From Solirubrum sp044628455 (GTDB lineage Bacteria > Bacteroidota > Bacteroidia > Cytophagales > Hymenobacteraceae), in assembly GCF_044628455.1 (NCBI RefSeq), contig NZ_JBIYZW010000003.1, positions 186,001 to 250,000 on the forward strand: 64,000 bases of DNA, written 5' to 3'. The notes under the pieces were generated by a model, which was not told where the DNA came from, ran no database searches, and worked only from the letters and a program-made list of their open reading frames with translations. The position numbers were made by a program, and so were the translations under genes. Shown here piece after piece: positions 8,783-16,639 of this stretch (the stretch's first letter is position 1; each line of letters starts with the position of its first letter).

Positions 8783-8935
8783 GGCGGGGCGGGGAAGCCG
8801 GCGGGGCGGAAAGCACTGCCGGGGCTAGGCCCTACGCAGCGCGGGGGCAAAAGATGGGCCGGCCGCTCCGGGCGCGGCGTCGGTAAAAGTAGCACCGGCT
8901 GCGCCGTGGCGGCCGCTTCTGCAGGGCGAAATCTG

Positions 8936-8943
8936 TATCTTTG
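8936..8943 (+). promoter_or_regulatory. Bacteroidota -7 box for the acyl-CoA dehydrogenase
   Basis: TATCTTTG fits TAnnTTTG and lies 29 bp before the ATG at 8973. No convincing -33 TTG at the usual distance. Confidence 0.5.
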
Positions 8944-8972
8944 AACGTCTGAACTCACCCATTTCCCTGCTC

Positions 8973-10205
8973 ATGTCCTCCCAAGCTGACGTACTCTCGC
9001 CCCAGGCTAAAGCCGAACAGCGGCGCGGCTCGCTGAACGCCGCCGGTTTCACCGACTACTACGACATCGACGGCCTGCTCACCGAAGAGCACAAGCTCAT
9101 CCGCCAGAGCATCCGCGACTTCGTCAAGAAGGAAATCAGCCCCAACATCGAGAAGTGGGCCCAGCAGGCGCATTTCCCCTCGGAAATTGTGCGCAAGTTC
9201 GGCGAGGTGGGCGCGTTCGGCCCTACCATTCCCACCGAGTACGGCGGCGGCGGCCTCGACTACATCAGCTACGGCCTGATCATGCAGGAAATTGAGCGCG
9301 GCGACTCGGGCATGCGCTCCACGGCCTCGGTGCAAGGCTCGCTGGTGATGTACCCCATCTACGCCTACGGCTCGGAGGAGCAGCGCAAGAAGTACCTGCC
9401 CAAGCTGGCCTCGGGCGAGTGGCTGGGCTGCTTCGGTCTTACCGAGCCCGACCACGGCTCGAACCCCGGCGGCATGACCACCACCATCAAGGACATGGGC
9501 GACTACTACCTGCTCAACGGCGCCAAGCTGTGGATCAGCAACTCGCCCCAGAGCCAGGTAGCCGTGGTGTGGGCCAAAAACGACGAAGGCCGCATCCGCG
9601 GCGTCATCGTGGAGAAAGGCATGGAAGGCTTCACGGCCCCCGAAATCCACAACAAGTGGAGCCTGCGCGCCAGCATCACCGGCGAGCTGGTGTTCGACAA
9701 CGTGAAAGTGCCCAAGGAAAACCTGCTGCCCAACGTGGAAGGTTTGCGCGGCCCGCTCGGCTGCCTCGACTCGGCCCGCTACGGTATTGCCTGGGGCGCC
9801 ATCGGCGTGGCCATCGACTGCTACGAGTCGGCCCTGAAGTACTCCCTGGAGCGGGAGCAGTTCGGCAAGCCCATTGCCGGCTTCCAGCTGCAGCAGAAAA
9901 AGCTGGCCGAAATGATTACCGAAATCACCAAGGCCCAGCTGATGGTGTGGCGCCTGGGCGTGCTCAAGAACGAAGGCAAGGCTACCTCGGCCCAGATTTC
10001 GATGGCCAAGCGCAACTCCGTCGATATGGCCCTGCACATTGCCCGCGAAGCCCGCCAGATCCACGGCGGCATGGGCATCACCGGCGAGTACCCCATCATG
10101 CGCCACATGATGAACCTGGAGTCGGTCATCACCTACGAAGGCACCCACGACATTCACCTGCTCATCACCGGCGCCGACATCACCGGCATTCAGGCGTTCA
10201 AATAG
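8973..10205 (+). CDS. Acyl-CoA dehydrogenase, glutaryl-CoA dehydrogenase type
   Basis: The 410-residue flavoprotein has family motifs in order: IPTEYGGGGLDY, LGCFGLTEPDHGSNPGGM (FAD binding), LNGAKLWISNSPQSQVAVVWAK, DSARYGIAWGAIG, REQFGKPIAGFQLQQKKLAEM, ARQIHGGMGITGEYPIMRHM, and the catalytic glutamate in YEGTHDIHLLITG near residue 391. The DSARYGIAWGA and THDIH blocks match glutaryl-CoA dehydrogenase, which oxidises and decarboxylates glutaryl-CoA to crotonyl-CoA in lysine and tryptophan breakdown. It stands alone, without an electron-transfer flavoprotein beside it. A sharp terminator follows. The glutaryl-CoA assignment is good but a related short-chain substrate cannot be excluded. Confidence 0.88.
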   Translation: MSSQADVLSPQAKAEQRRGSLNAAGFTDYYDIDGLLTEEHKLIRQSIRDFVKKEISPNIEKWAQQAHFPSEIVRKFGEVGAFGPTIPTEYGGGGLDYISYGLIMQEIERGDSGMRSTASVQGSLVMYPIYAYGSEEQRKKYLPKLASGEWLGCFGLTEPDHGSNPGGMTTTIKDMGDYYLLNGAKLWISNSPQSQVAVVWAKNDEGRIRGVIVEKGMEGFTAPEIHNKWSLRASITGELVFDNVKVPKENLLPNVEGLRGPLGCLDSARYGIAWGAIGVAIDCYESALKYSLEREQFGKPIAGFQLQQKKLAEMITEITKAQLMVWRLGVLKNEGKATSAQISMAKRNSVDMALHIAREARQIHGGMGITGEYPIMRHMMNLESVITYEGTHDIHLLITGADITGIQAFK

Positions 10206-10222
10206 CCCCTTGGTAAATAAGC

Positions 10223-10257
10223 AAAACGGCCGCTCCGGTATCGGGGCGGCCGTTTTT
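10223..10257 (+). terminator. Rho-independent terminator after the acyl-CoA dehydrogenase
   Basis: An 11-bp stem (AAAACGGCCGC with GCGGCCGTTTT, loop about 12 nt) ends in a T run and lies 17 bp after the dehydrogenase stop. Confidence 0.85.
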
Positions 10258-10275
10258 CGTTGCTACCTTTTCCGC

Positions 10276-10968
10276 ATGAATAAGAATTATAGCAGCCGAT
10301 TGACAGGGTGGTTGGTGATAGTGCTGGTGAGTATGGCCGCCTGCCAGTCCAGGCGGCAGGCCGAGCTGGATGCCACTTTTATTGCCGGAGTCCAGGATGG
10401 GATACAGGCCAACAAGACTACCGATGGGGCCGAGGCGGAACGCCTGCGCCAGCGCGCCCTGAAGCAGCTTTTCCAGGTGCTGGGCGCCGATTCGGGCTAT
10501 ACCGGCGTGCGGCTCGTTATTGCCCGCACGTACAGAGGGCGCAGCAGCTACCAGCCGGCCATCCGCTGGTTCGAGCAGTCCCGGCGCAAGGAGCCCGAAT
10601 ACTGGCAGCCTACTGCCCAGAACGCCAAAAACTACTACAACCTGGGCTACTGCCAGCTGGCTGCCCGGCAGTGGGATGCCGGGCTGGAAAACGTGGAACG
10701 CGCGGTAAGCCTTGACCCCACCAACCAGCTGCGCCAGCAGGCCGGCAACGACTTGCTGCTCATGAGCCGCCTGTGCCAGCGCATAGCTGCCGACCGCGCC
10801 GTGGCCGGCGACGTACCGGCCGGCCGGGCCTCGGCCACGCAACTGCGGTTCGTGGCCGCCTCCCTGCTGGAGTTTGCCCAGCAGCTGGACTCCACCCGCA
10901 CCGACCTGCGGCCCCCGCTCGATTCGCTGCGGGCCATTCCGGCGGTGCGCCGAATGCTGGAGCAATAG
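10276..10968 (+). CDS. Secreted lipoprotein with TPR-like helices, function unknown
   Basis: The 230-residue product starts MNKNYSSRLTGWLVIVLVSMAACQSR, a lipoprotein signal peptide with SMAAC as lipobox and cysteine at about residue 23. The mature part is helical. YQPAIRWFEQSRRKEPEYW and YYNLGYCQLAARQWDAGLENVERAVSLDPTN look like one and a half tetratricopeptide repeats. It probably sits in the periplasm, lipid-anchored, and binds a protein partner. The ATG at 10276 is preferred over an upstream GTG because that one lies inside the preceding terminator. It is enclosed by two strong terminators, so it is transcribed alone. I do not recognise the family. Confidence 0.75.
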   Translation: MNKNYSSRLTGWLVIVLVSMAACQSRRQAELDATFIAGVQDGIQANKTTDGAEAERLRQRALKQLFQVLGADSGYTGVRLVIARTYRGRSSYQPAIRWFEQSRRKEPEYWQPTAQNAKNYYNLGYCQLAARQWDAGLENVERAVSLDPTNQLRQQAGNDLLLMSRLCQRIAADRAVAGDVPAGRASATQLRFVAASLLEFAQQLDSTRTDLRPPLDSLRAIPAVRRMLEQ

Positions 10969-10984
10969 CCTGCGTACAACGAAC

Positions 10985-11030
10985 TAAACCAGAAGGGCCG
11001 CCCCGCTACCGGGGCGGCCCTTCTGGTTTA
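10985..11030. terminator. Bidirectional terminator, perfect 20-bp stem
   Basis: A perfect 20-bp inverted repeat (10985-11004 with 11011-11030, 6-nt loop GCTACC) lies between the convergent genes ending at 10968 and 11043. Confidence 0.85.
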
Positions 11031-11042
11031 TGGTAAACGATA

Positions 11043-11462
11043 TTATTTCAGCACGGGCCCATCCTGGCGCAGCAGGTAGCGGGTCGTGAGGCCTTCGTGG
11101 GTGGTGCTCACCAGCGTCCAGCCCCGGGCGGTGTACTCGTTCAGCTTCAGCAGCTCGGCCTGGTAGACTTTCAGGTGCGCGTACCGGTTGCGGCGCATAA
11201 CCAGCGTGGTCGAGTCGGCAATGCCGCGGGCCAGGGAGGCATTGAGGGCCTTTTTGGAAATGCTGTTGAAGTAGGTGGCAAACTCCTCGGTCTTCATGGT
11301 GCCGTCGGGCTCGATAACCGTCAGCGCCGACAGCACGTGGGTGGGCCCGGTGGGAATTTCCTTTTCGTGCACCAGCATCAGGTAGCGGGGGGCGGCGGGC
11401 TGTTGGGCCCGGGCCGCGGTGGAAGCCAGCAGCAGGCCGGCGAGGATCATAATCCTGTGCAT
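11043..11462 (-). CDS. Small secreted protein of unknown function
   Basis: The 139-residue protein begins MHRIMILAGLLLASTAARAQQP, a Sec signal peptide with a probable ARA-Q cleavage near residue 20, so the mature form of about 119 residues is periplasmic or outside. The rest includes YLMLVHEKEIPTGPTHVLSAL, a YFNSISKKALNASLARG segment and a charged C-terminus with EYTARGWTLVSTTHEGLTTRYLL. The WTLVST-type ending is seen in small Bacteroidota proteins of unknown role. No catalytic motif is evident. It is transcribed toward the 20-bp stem terminator at 10985-11030. The ATG choice is supported by the signal peptide. Confidence 0.7.
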   Translation of the reverse strand: MHRIMILAGLLLASTAARAQQPAAPRYLMLVHEKEIPTGPTHVLSALTVIEPDGTMKTEEFATYFNSISKKALNASLARGIADSTTLVMRRNRYAHLKVYQAELLKLNEYTARGWTLVSTTHEGLTTRYLLRQDGPVLK

Positions 11463-11549
11463 AAGGGGAAGAAGGTAAGCTGAAAGTTGACGGGGCTTTT
11501 AGGCTGGAAATAGCCAGCGGGAGGAAAGCAAGTACGTGAGCCGAAGCGC

Positions 11550-12569
11550 TTAGAGCAGCTCGGTCAGCTCCCGCGTTTCGGCGTCGGCGCGGGCAAAGTC
11601 GGGGTGGTCGGCGCCGAAGTGCTCCTGCACCCGCCGGCAAAAAGCCTGCAAATCGGCCGGGCCGGTCGTGTTCACCAGATCAAGCTGCTCCTGCTCGTAG
11701 GTCGAGAGGTATTTCTGCGGCGGATCGGGCTTCAGAATCCGCGACGCCACCCAGTCGGCCCAGGTGCCTTCGGGAGTAATTTCCACGAGCAGGGCCAGCA
11801 GGGTAACCTGGGCAGCCTGGTAGAGCACCAGCGCCTCAAGTTCGGTAAGGCGGATTTCGGTATCGGCGGGCAGCTCAATCAGGCGCTTGTACAGCGGCTG
11901 CCGCACGCTGGCCTGCACGAAGCTCAGGTTGGCGAAACCCAGCACCAGGGCGTGCTCAGAAATCAGCGACAGGTGTTCGATCAGGCTCACGGCCAGCAGC
12001 AGCAGCTGGGCCAGGGCAGGCGCAACCGTTCCGAAATCGGCCGACTCGGGCGTATCCGTAACGGCCATGCCGGCCCGCACGGTGTGGCCGAGGCGGGCAA
12101 AGGCGCTCTGAATGGCTAGCCGCTGCAGGTGCATCTCTTCGGTCAGCTGGGGATTGCGCACCATCACGCGCCGAATCAGGTGGTGCGTCACCTCCAGGCA
12201 GAGGCGGCAATCCCGGTATTTCTTTGCCAGGGCCGCCGGCTCCAGGTCGGCGGCATTGGTCTTATGCCGCCGCGACAGCGTCGTCCAGATCGACGGACAC
12301 TCCAGCGCCAGCCGCGCCACCGTCAGGTAGCGGTGCATGGCCGGCAGGCCGGTGCGCAGCTCGGTAAACAGCTGGGGCAGCTTGCGCACGTCCCGGCAAC
12401 GCTCCTGTTCCTCCAGGGTAAAGCCAAACTCCTTGGCCAGAAGGCGGGGCAGCGGGTCGTGAAAATTCAGGGTGAGCAGGGTGGTGGTAACGTGGGCCAG
12501 GCCCAGTCCAATCGACACGTCTTCGGCCAGGTAGTTGTCATTCGGGGGCAGGCCTTCATCGGAAAACAT
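11550..12569 (-). CDS. Hypothetical cytoplasmic protein, 339 residues
   Basis: From the ATG at 12569 the product begins MFSDEGLPPNDNYLAEDVSIG; an in-frame GTG at 12578 would add three residues. The protein is mostly helical and rich in Leu, Ala and Glu, with no signal peptide or clear membrane span. KKYRDCRLCLEVTHHLIRRVM near residues 130-150 has a CRLC pair but no complete zinc motif. I do not recognise a family. It precedes no close operon partner: the next gene upstream on the strand ends 42 bp away at 12612, so the two may be cotranscribed with the DUF4268 gene. Codon use is like that of neighbouring genes. Confidence 0.65.
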   Translation of the reverse strand: MFSDEGLPPNDNYLAEDVSIGLGLAHVTTTLLTLNFHDPLPRLLAKEFGFTLEEQERCRDVRKLPQLFTELRTGLPAMHRYLTVARLALECPSIWTTLSRRHKTNAADLEPAALAKKYRDCRLCLEVTHHLIRRVMVRNPQLTEEMHLQRLAIQSAFARLGHTVRAGMAVTDTPESADFGTVAPALAQLLLLAVSLIEHLSLISEHALVLGFANLSFVQASVRQPLYKRLIELPADTEIRLTELEALVLYQAAQVTLLALLVEITPEGTWADWVASRILKPDPPQKYLSTYEQEQLDLVNTTGPADLQAFCRRVQEHFGADHPDFARADAETRELTELL

Positions 12570-12611
12570 AGCGGACACAGTAGCAGTGAATAGTGCGGGT
12601 AAGATAAGTAT

Positions 12612-13073
12612 CTAGCGGAGCTCGTCAAACGCATACTGGCCCGTGCTCCAGAACTCGTCCAGCGCCAGCAGCCGGGGCTTGAAAAAGGAAATCAGCTGGG
12701 GCCAGTCGTCGCGGCTGAACAGGTTCACCGGCGTCAGCTCCTGGGAAATGCGCGCAATGGCCTGCCCGTGGTCGTCGAGGGCTGCGGGCTCCCAGGTCCA
12801 GGTCTCGCCGGTGACGTCCTCCAGCATGGGGCGCAGCTCCCGAAACTGCTCGTAGTACAGCTCGCGTAGGCCCGCGTCGCGGTGGGTTATTTCAATGGCC
12901 ACGCGGGCGCGCTTGCCGTCGGCGTGCAGGCGGAAGTACACGTGGCGCAGGCCGGTCTTGTAGTTGATCCAGTTGGTGGGCAGCCCCTCGGCCGACGGCA
13001 CGGGCTGCATGTATTGGCCAAACGTGGTCCAGAATGCCTGGCGCAGGTGGTGGGCTTCGGTCTTGCTGTACAT
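12612..13073 (-). CDS. DUF4268 family protein
   Basis: The 153-residue protein starting MYSKTEAHHLRQAFWTTFGQYM has the DUF4268 pattern: WINYKTGLRHVYFRLHADGKRARVAIEI in the middle, then ELYYEQFRELRPMLED and WPQLISFFKPRLLALDEFW at the end. The fold is thought to be nuclease-like, and the domain is found alone in many Bacteroidota and also near restriction-type genes, but no activity is proven. The ATG at 13073 is preferred to a TTG nine bases upstream. It is divergent from the HIRAN gene and upstream of the 339-residue hypothetical gene. Cytoplasmic. Confidence 0.75.
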   Translation of the reverse strand: MYSKTEAHHLRQAFWTTFGQYMQPVPSAEGLPTNWINYKTGLRHVYFRLHADGKRARVAIEITHRDAGLRELYYEQFRELRPMLEDVTGETWTWEPAALDDHGQAIARISQELTPVNLFSRDDWPQLISFFKPRLLALDEFWSTGQYAFDELR

Positions 13074-13188
13074 GGGGCGCAAACATACCGCGGTCGGGGC
13101 GGCTCAGGCCAGAAGATACGCAGCCCGCCGGCTTCGCGGCCAAAGCCGGTGCCGTCTGCTATTTTGCGGACCCTAAGCTCCTTTCCGC

Positions 13189-13527
13189 ATGTCTGTTGAC
13201 TCTGCTTCCAAAACCCTGGTGCTGCTCGAATGCCTGGTGGCCGGCACCTCGCACCGCGACAACCTGGCCGCCCACGAACCCGGCCTGCGCCTCGACCAGG
13301 CCCTGGAGCTGCGCCGCGAGGCCGACAGCACCTACGACGACTGGGCCGTGCAGGTGCACACCCGCCCCGAAGACGGCGCCGTGTGGCTGGGCTACCTGCC
13401 CGAAGGCCGCAACGAAACCGTCGCCCGCCTCATCGACGCCGGCAAGCACCTCTCCGCCCGCCTCACCCACAAATCCTGGGAAGACGACTGGCTCTACCTC
13501 AACATCGAAGTCCTGCTCCACGAGTAG
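13189..13527 (+). CDS. Stand-alone HIRAN-domain protein
   Basis: The 112-residue protein consists of little more than a HIRAN domain. It has VAGTSHRDNLAAHEPGLRLDQALELRREADSTYDDWAVQVHT, where the READSTYDDWAV segment matches the family's EPdNpyDpnAI core, and VWLGYLPEGRNETVARLIDAG matching the lGYiP stretch. HIRAN domains bind 3' ends or damaged single-stranded DNA in SNF2 helicases such as HLTF; in bacteria they also occur alone with unknown function. A TA-TTTTGC promoter-like sequence sits at 13160, 29 bp before the ATG. It is divergent from the DUF4268 gene. A DNA-binding role is an inference from the fold. Confidence 0.75.
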   Translation: MSVDSASKTLVLLECLVAGTSHRDNLAAHEPGLRLDQALELRREADSTYDDWAVQVHTRPEDGAVWLGYLPEGRNETVARLIDAGKHLSARLTHKSWEDDWLYLNIEVLLHE

Positions 13528-13563
13528 GCCCCACCCGGCGTCACGCAGCTACCCCCCCTTGTA

Positions 13564-13626
13564 GAGACGCATACTTGCGTCTCCCGTTGAACGTCGTCTC
13601 CCGTTGAACGGCGCTTCCCAATGAAC
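13564..13626. repeat. GAGACGCA hairpin plus 17-bp tandem repeats
   Basis: GAGACGCA-TACT-TGCGTCTC (13564-13583) is an 8-bp palindromic hairpin. Its right arm runs into three to four 17-bp direct repeats containing TCTCCCGTTGAAC (13576-13592, 13593-13609, 13610-13626 diverged). It lies between the 3' ends of the HIRAN and winged-helix genes and could terminate both, but it has no T run. Confidence 0.7.
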
Positions 13627-13645
13627 GGCGCCTTCCCGTCCCGCG

Positions 13646-14080
13646 TCACGCCGTTGGCGGCTCGGCCGGCAGCGGCGTTTCCTGCACCACGGCCAGCAGC
13701 CAGTCCTCCCCGTAGCGCGTAAGCCAGTAGGCTTGCGTGCGGCTCTGCGGCTGCATCTGCGCCAGCCCCAGTTCCTGCAGCCAGCCCATGTCAGCCAGCA
13801 CCGTGCGCACGTGCAGCCCGGCCGCCGCCGCCAGCTGCGCCGTCGTAAACCGGGGGCCGTGCATCAGGCCCCAGCACAAAGCCGCCAGGCTGCGCAGGCG
13901 CCGCGGGTCCAGGTCGCCCAGCCGCGCCGCCAGCGCCCGCCCAATGCGCGCCCGCACCTGCGGCGGCTCAAACCGGTCGGGCGCCGGTGGGGGAGGGGGC
14001 GCATCGCGCTGGGCAATGCGGGCCGCAAACTGCGCCAGCAGCTGTTCGGCGGGGGAGAGGGCAGACGCTGGTTCGGGCAT
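13646..14080 (-). CDS. Small winged-helix-like protein, function unknown
   Basis: From ATG 14080 the 144-residue product starts MPEPASALSPAEQLLAQFAAR. Its C-terminal half reads RLRSLAALCWGLMHGPRFTTAQLAAAAGLHVRTVLADMGWLQELGLAQ, a plausible winged helix-turn-helix, followed by TQAYWLTRYGEDWLLAVV as a wing-like end. A PPPPPAPDRFEPP linker separates it from the N-terminal helix. I infer DNA binding from this pattern alone. An in-frame start further upstream (14227) would add a low-complexity Gly/Arg stretch and is unlikely. It lies between two repeat regions and has no close operon partner. Confidence 0.6.
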   Translation of the reverse strand: MPEPASALSPAEQLLAQFAARIAQRDAPPPPPAPDRFEPPQVRARIGRALAARLGDLDPRRLRSLAALCWGLMHGPRFTTAQLAAAAGLHVRTVLADMGWLQELGLAQMQPQSRTQAYWLTRYGEDWLLAVVQETPLPAEPPTA

Positions 14081-14329
14081 GGCACAAAAGCCCCGGCCGC
14101 CGGGCAGGCGACCCCCGCTGCCCCGGCCAAATGGCTGCCGCCTAGTTAGCAGTTTTTGCCCAGCCCACCACCCAGCATCACCCTCCGCCGAGCCGGCCGA
14201 GGCCAAAAAGAACGTCCTGCTAAGCAAAGCCGAAGCATCTCTACCGCCTCGTTAAGCTTACCGCCTCCCCAAGCCGGCAAAGCAAAGGCCCCCCTTTCAT
14301 TCCCCCAGCCCAAAACCAGTTCCACGTTA

Positions 14330-14644
14330 GCAGATACGGATTCCAGGCAAACAGATAACTTTTCCACGCATTCAGATATGACTTACAGGTAAGAAGATGC
14401 CATTTCCGCGCACGCAGATACAGTTTCCAGGAGCGTAAATATTCTTTCCGCGCACGCAGATACCGTTTCCAGGAATGCAGGCATCCTTTCTAGGAATGCA
14501 GATACGATTTCCAGGATCGTAGATATACTTTCCAGGAGTGCAGATATCCTTTCCAGGAATGCAGATACGGCTTACGTGCATGCAGATGCTGTTTCCACGC
14601 ACGCAGATACGTTTTGCGCGAGTGTAGCTGTCGTTGCCACGCAC
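14330..14644. repeat. Exact 21-bp periodic array, 15 units
   Basis: Fifteen imperfect units of consensus GCAGATAC-nn-TTTCCAGGAAT start every 21 bp without a single insertion or deletion: 14330, 14351, 14372, 14393, 14414, 14435, 14456, 14477, 14498, 14519, 14540, 14561, 14582, 14603 and 14624. A partial unit precedes at about 14309. The period equals two helical turns and also seven codons. On the plus strand, in the frame of the downstream gene, units 4-15 read as heptads such as ADTVSRN and ADILSRN. The array is flanked on the left by about 230 bp in which I see no gene. Confidence 0.9.
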
Positions 14645-14785
14645 GTCGCCCGCCCCGCCCCGCACGGCGTAGCCCGAGCTGCCTCCCCGCTCCAGACCAC
14701 CGCCCCCAGGCCCCGCCCCCACCTCGGCTATATCGACGGCGGCCCCCCGGGCGTATACCCCGCTTGTACCAACCGCTTTACTGCC

Positions 14786-15211
14786 ATGGCTACCAGCAAC
14801 CAGAACCCCACCAACCGCAACCCCCAGGGCGGCGCCAACGACGACCGCAAAACCGCCGATTCGCGCTACCAGCCCGACCGCAACCACCCCCAGCGCAACC
14901 ACGACCGCGACCCGCAGGATGACGGCCCCAGCGCCCAGAACTTCAACACCCGCGCCGCCGACGGCACCTCCGACGGCGTGGCCAAAACCATGGCCGGTGA
15001 CGGCGCCAACAACGGCGGCCCCGGCGGCCGCGTGGGCGACCGAACCGATAGCCCCAACCGCGACCAGGGCGGCACCCGCGGCGCCGCCGAAAGCCGGGAA
15101 CCCCACCTGCGCACGCCCAGTGCCCAGTCGTCGAGCCAAAGCCAGCCCAACCAAACCCAGGGCGAGGGCCAAAGCGGCCGCGCCGGCCGCCGCGGCGGCA
15201 GCAAAGAGTAG
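14786..15211 (+). CDS. Intrinsically disordered hydrophilic protein
   Basis: The 141-residue protein from ATG 14786 (MATSNQNPTNRNPQGGANDD) is almost entirely Asn, Gly, Arg, Asp, Gln, Ser and Pro, with hardly a hydrophobic residue and a basic tail GRAGRRGGSKE. It has no signal peptide. Such hydrophilic, disordered proteins are often stress-linked, but nothing in the sequence proves that here. The frame is open upstream through the 21-bp array, back to a stop at 14390-14392, with a GTG at 14576 as a possible longer start, so the true N-terminus is uncertain. A hairpin terminator follows at 15241. Confidence 0.7.
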   Translation: MATSNQNPTNRNPQGGANDDRKTADSRYQPDRNHPQRNHDRDPQDDGPSAQNFNTRAADGTSDGVAKTMAGDGANNGGPGGRVGDRTDSPNRDQGGTRGAAESREPHLRTPSAQSSSQSQPNQTQGEGQSGRAGRRGGSKE

Positions 15212-15240
15212 CTCAGCCTCACCCAGGCTACTGCGAGTAC

Positions 15241-15267
15241 AAGCCCGGGCCGGCAGGTCCGGGCTTT
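15241..15267 (+). terminator. Hairpin terminator after the disordered protein gene
   Basis: AAGCCCGG (15241-15248) pairs with CCGGGCTT (15259-15266), followed by TTAG; the T run is short. Confidence 0.6.
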
Positions 15268-15442
15268 AGCATGGGGGCCACCTGCAACCAAGCCGCTGGC
15301 GGGCCGTTCGGCGAAGCCCGAAAAGCCAATTGCTAATTAAATTGGTAAAAACCGGAAATGATGTAAGCCGGCCGGGGATAGTTTGCTAAAAAACGGGAGC
15401 TTTTTACCGTCCGCCGACGTTACCTTTCGACACCACAACCGC

Positions 15443-15450
15443 TACTTTTG
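15443..15450 (+). promoter_or_regulatory. -7 box placed for leaderless transcription of ruvB
   Basis: TACTTTTG fits TAnnTTTG and ends only 6 bases before the ruvB ATG at 15457, so the predicted transcription start is at or next to the start codon. Confidence 0.55.
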
Positions 15451-15456
15451 CTCCCT

Positions 15457-16506
15457 ATGCGCGAAACGTACCTGACCGGAGGCAGCGCCAACTTAGATGC
15501 CACGGATAAAGAAATCGACAAGGCCCTGCGCCCCCTGTCCTTCGCCGACTTTACCGGCCAGGACAAGGTGGTGGAAAACCTGAAGGTGTTTGTGGCGGCC
15601 GCCCGCCAGCGCGGCGATGCCCTCGACCACGTGCTGCTGCACGGCCCGCCCGGCCTGGGCAAGACCACGCTCTCGCACATCATCGCCAACGAGCTGGGCG
15701 CCGGCATCAAGATGACCTCCGGCCCGGTGCTCGACAAACCCTCCGACCTGGCCGGCCTGCTCACCAACCTCGAGCCCCACGACGTGCTGTTCATCGACGA
15801 GATTCACCGTCTGAATCCCGTGGTCGAAGAGTACCTCTACTCGGCCATGGAAGACTACCGCATCGACATCATGCTCGACTCGGGTCCCAACGCCCGCTCG
15901 GTGCAGATTTCCCTCTCGCCCTTCACCCTCATCGGGGCCACCACGCGCTCGGGCATGCTCACCTCGCCGCTGCGCGCCCGCTTCGGCATCAGCTCGCGCC
16001 TGGAGTACTACGACGCGAACCTGCTCACCGGCATTGTGCAGCGCTCGGCCGAAATCCTGGGTACGCCCATTCACGCGGATGCGGCCTTCGAAATTGCCCG
16101 CCGCTCGCGCGGCACGCCCCGCATTGCCAACAACCTGCTGCGCCGCACCCGCGACTTCGCCCAGATCAAGGGCACCGGCACCATCACCGTCGACATCTCG
16201 CAGTTTGCCCTCAATGCCCTCGACGTCGACCACCACGGCCTCGACGACATGGACAAGCGCATCCTGTCCACCATCATCGACAAGTTCAAGGGCGGGCCGG
16301 TCGGCATCAGCACCATTGCCACCGCCTGCGGCGAGGAAGCCGAAACCATCGAGGAGGTGTACGAGCCCTTCCTGATCCAGGAAGGCTACCTCAAGCGCAC
16401 CTCGCGCGGCCGCGAAGCCACCGAAGCCGCCTACCAGCACCTGGGCCGCCCGCTGCCCCAGCACCTGCGCGGCAACGTGGCCGGCGACCTGTTCACCCAG
16501 GAGTAA
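15457..16506 (+). CDS. ruvB: Holliday junction branch migration helicase RuvB
   Basis: The 349-residue protein has all RuvB landmarks: LRPLSFADFTGQDKVVENL, Walker A GPPGLGKTTLSHIIANELG, DVLFIDEIHRLNPVVEEYLYSAMEDY (Walker B), IGATTRSGMLTSPLRARFG (sensor 1), the arginine-rich ARRSRGTPRIANNLLRRTRDFA and the C-terminal winged helix with TIEEVYEPFLIQEGYLKRTSRGREAT. RuvB hexamers drive branch migration of Holliday junctions with RuvA, ahead of RuvC cleavage, in DNA repair. Length is normal. ATG 15457 is chosen over a TTG nine bases upstream, which lies inside the promoter box. queG follows 133 bp later. Confidence 0.97.
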   Translation: MRETYLTGGSANLDATDKEIDKALRPLSFADFTGQDKVVENLKVFVAAARQRGDALDHVLLHGPPGLGKTTLSHIIANELGAGIKMTSGPVLDKPSDLAGLLTNLEPHDVLFIDEIHRLNPVVEEYLYSAMEDYRIDIMLDSGPNARSVQISLSPFTLIGATTRSGMLTSPLRARFGISSRLEYYDANLLTGIVQRSAEILGTPIHADAAFEIARRSRGTPRIANNLLRRTRDFAQIKGTGTITVDISQFALNALDVDHHGLDDMDKRILSTIIDKFKGGPVGISTIATACGEEAETIEEVYEPFLIQEGYLKRTSRGREATEAAYQHLGRPLPQHLRGNVAGDLFTQE

Positions 16507-16639
16507 GGCTGGTTGTTTGTTGTTGGTTTTTGGACCTTTGCCTTTCGGGAGCGTGTCTGAGTTTTCAGGCACGCTTCTTTTTTACCCGCGTCGGTTTTTG
16601 GTCGCAGCCAGCAACCAAATACCAATCACCGAAAACCAC

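Noticed and set aside
6638..8944. A 768-codon plus-strand open frame across the potassium transport genes
   Set aside because: It is antisense to the well-supported KtrA and KtrB/TrkH genes and its product is a His/Gln/Ala-rich string with no domain. Long antisense frames are expected at this GC content.
10210..10275. Extended N-terminus of the lipoprotein at 10276
   Set aside because: The upstream GTG start lies within the preceding terminator hairpin, and only the start at 10276 gives a proper lipoprotein signal.
14330..14644. CRISPR array at 14.3-14.6 kb
   Set aside because: The 21-bp units are continuous without spacers, and no cas genes are near.
14372..15172. A minus-strand frame through the 21-bp array with heptads such as ICIPGKD
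   Set aside because: The 21-bp period keeps all frames in phase, so repeated peptides appear on either strand. The minus frame continues as an Ala/Gly/Val string opposite the better supported plus-strand gene and has no promoter.
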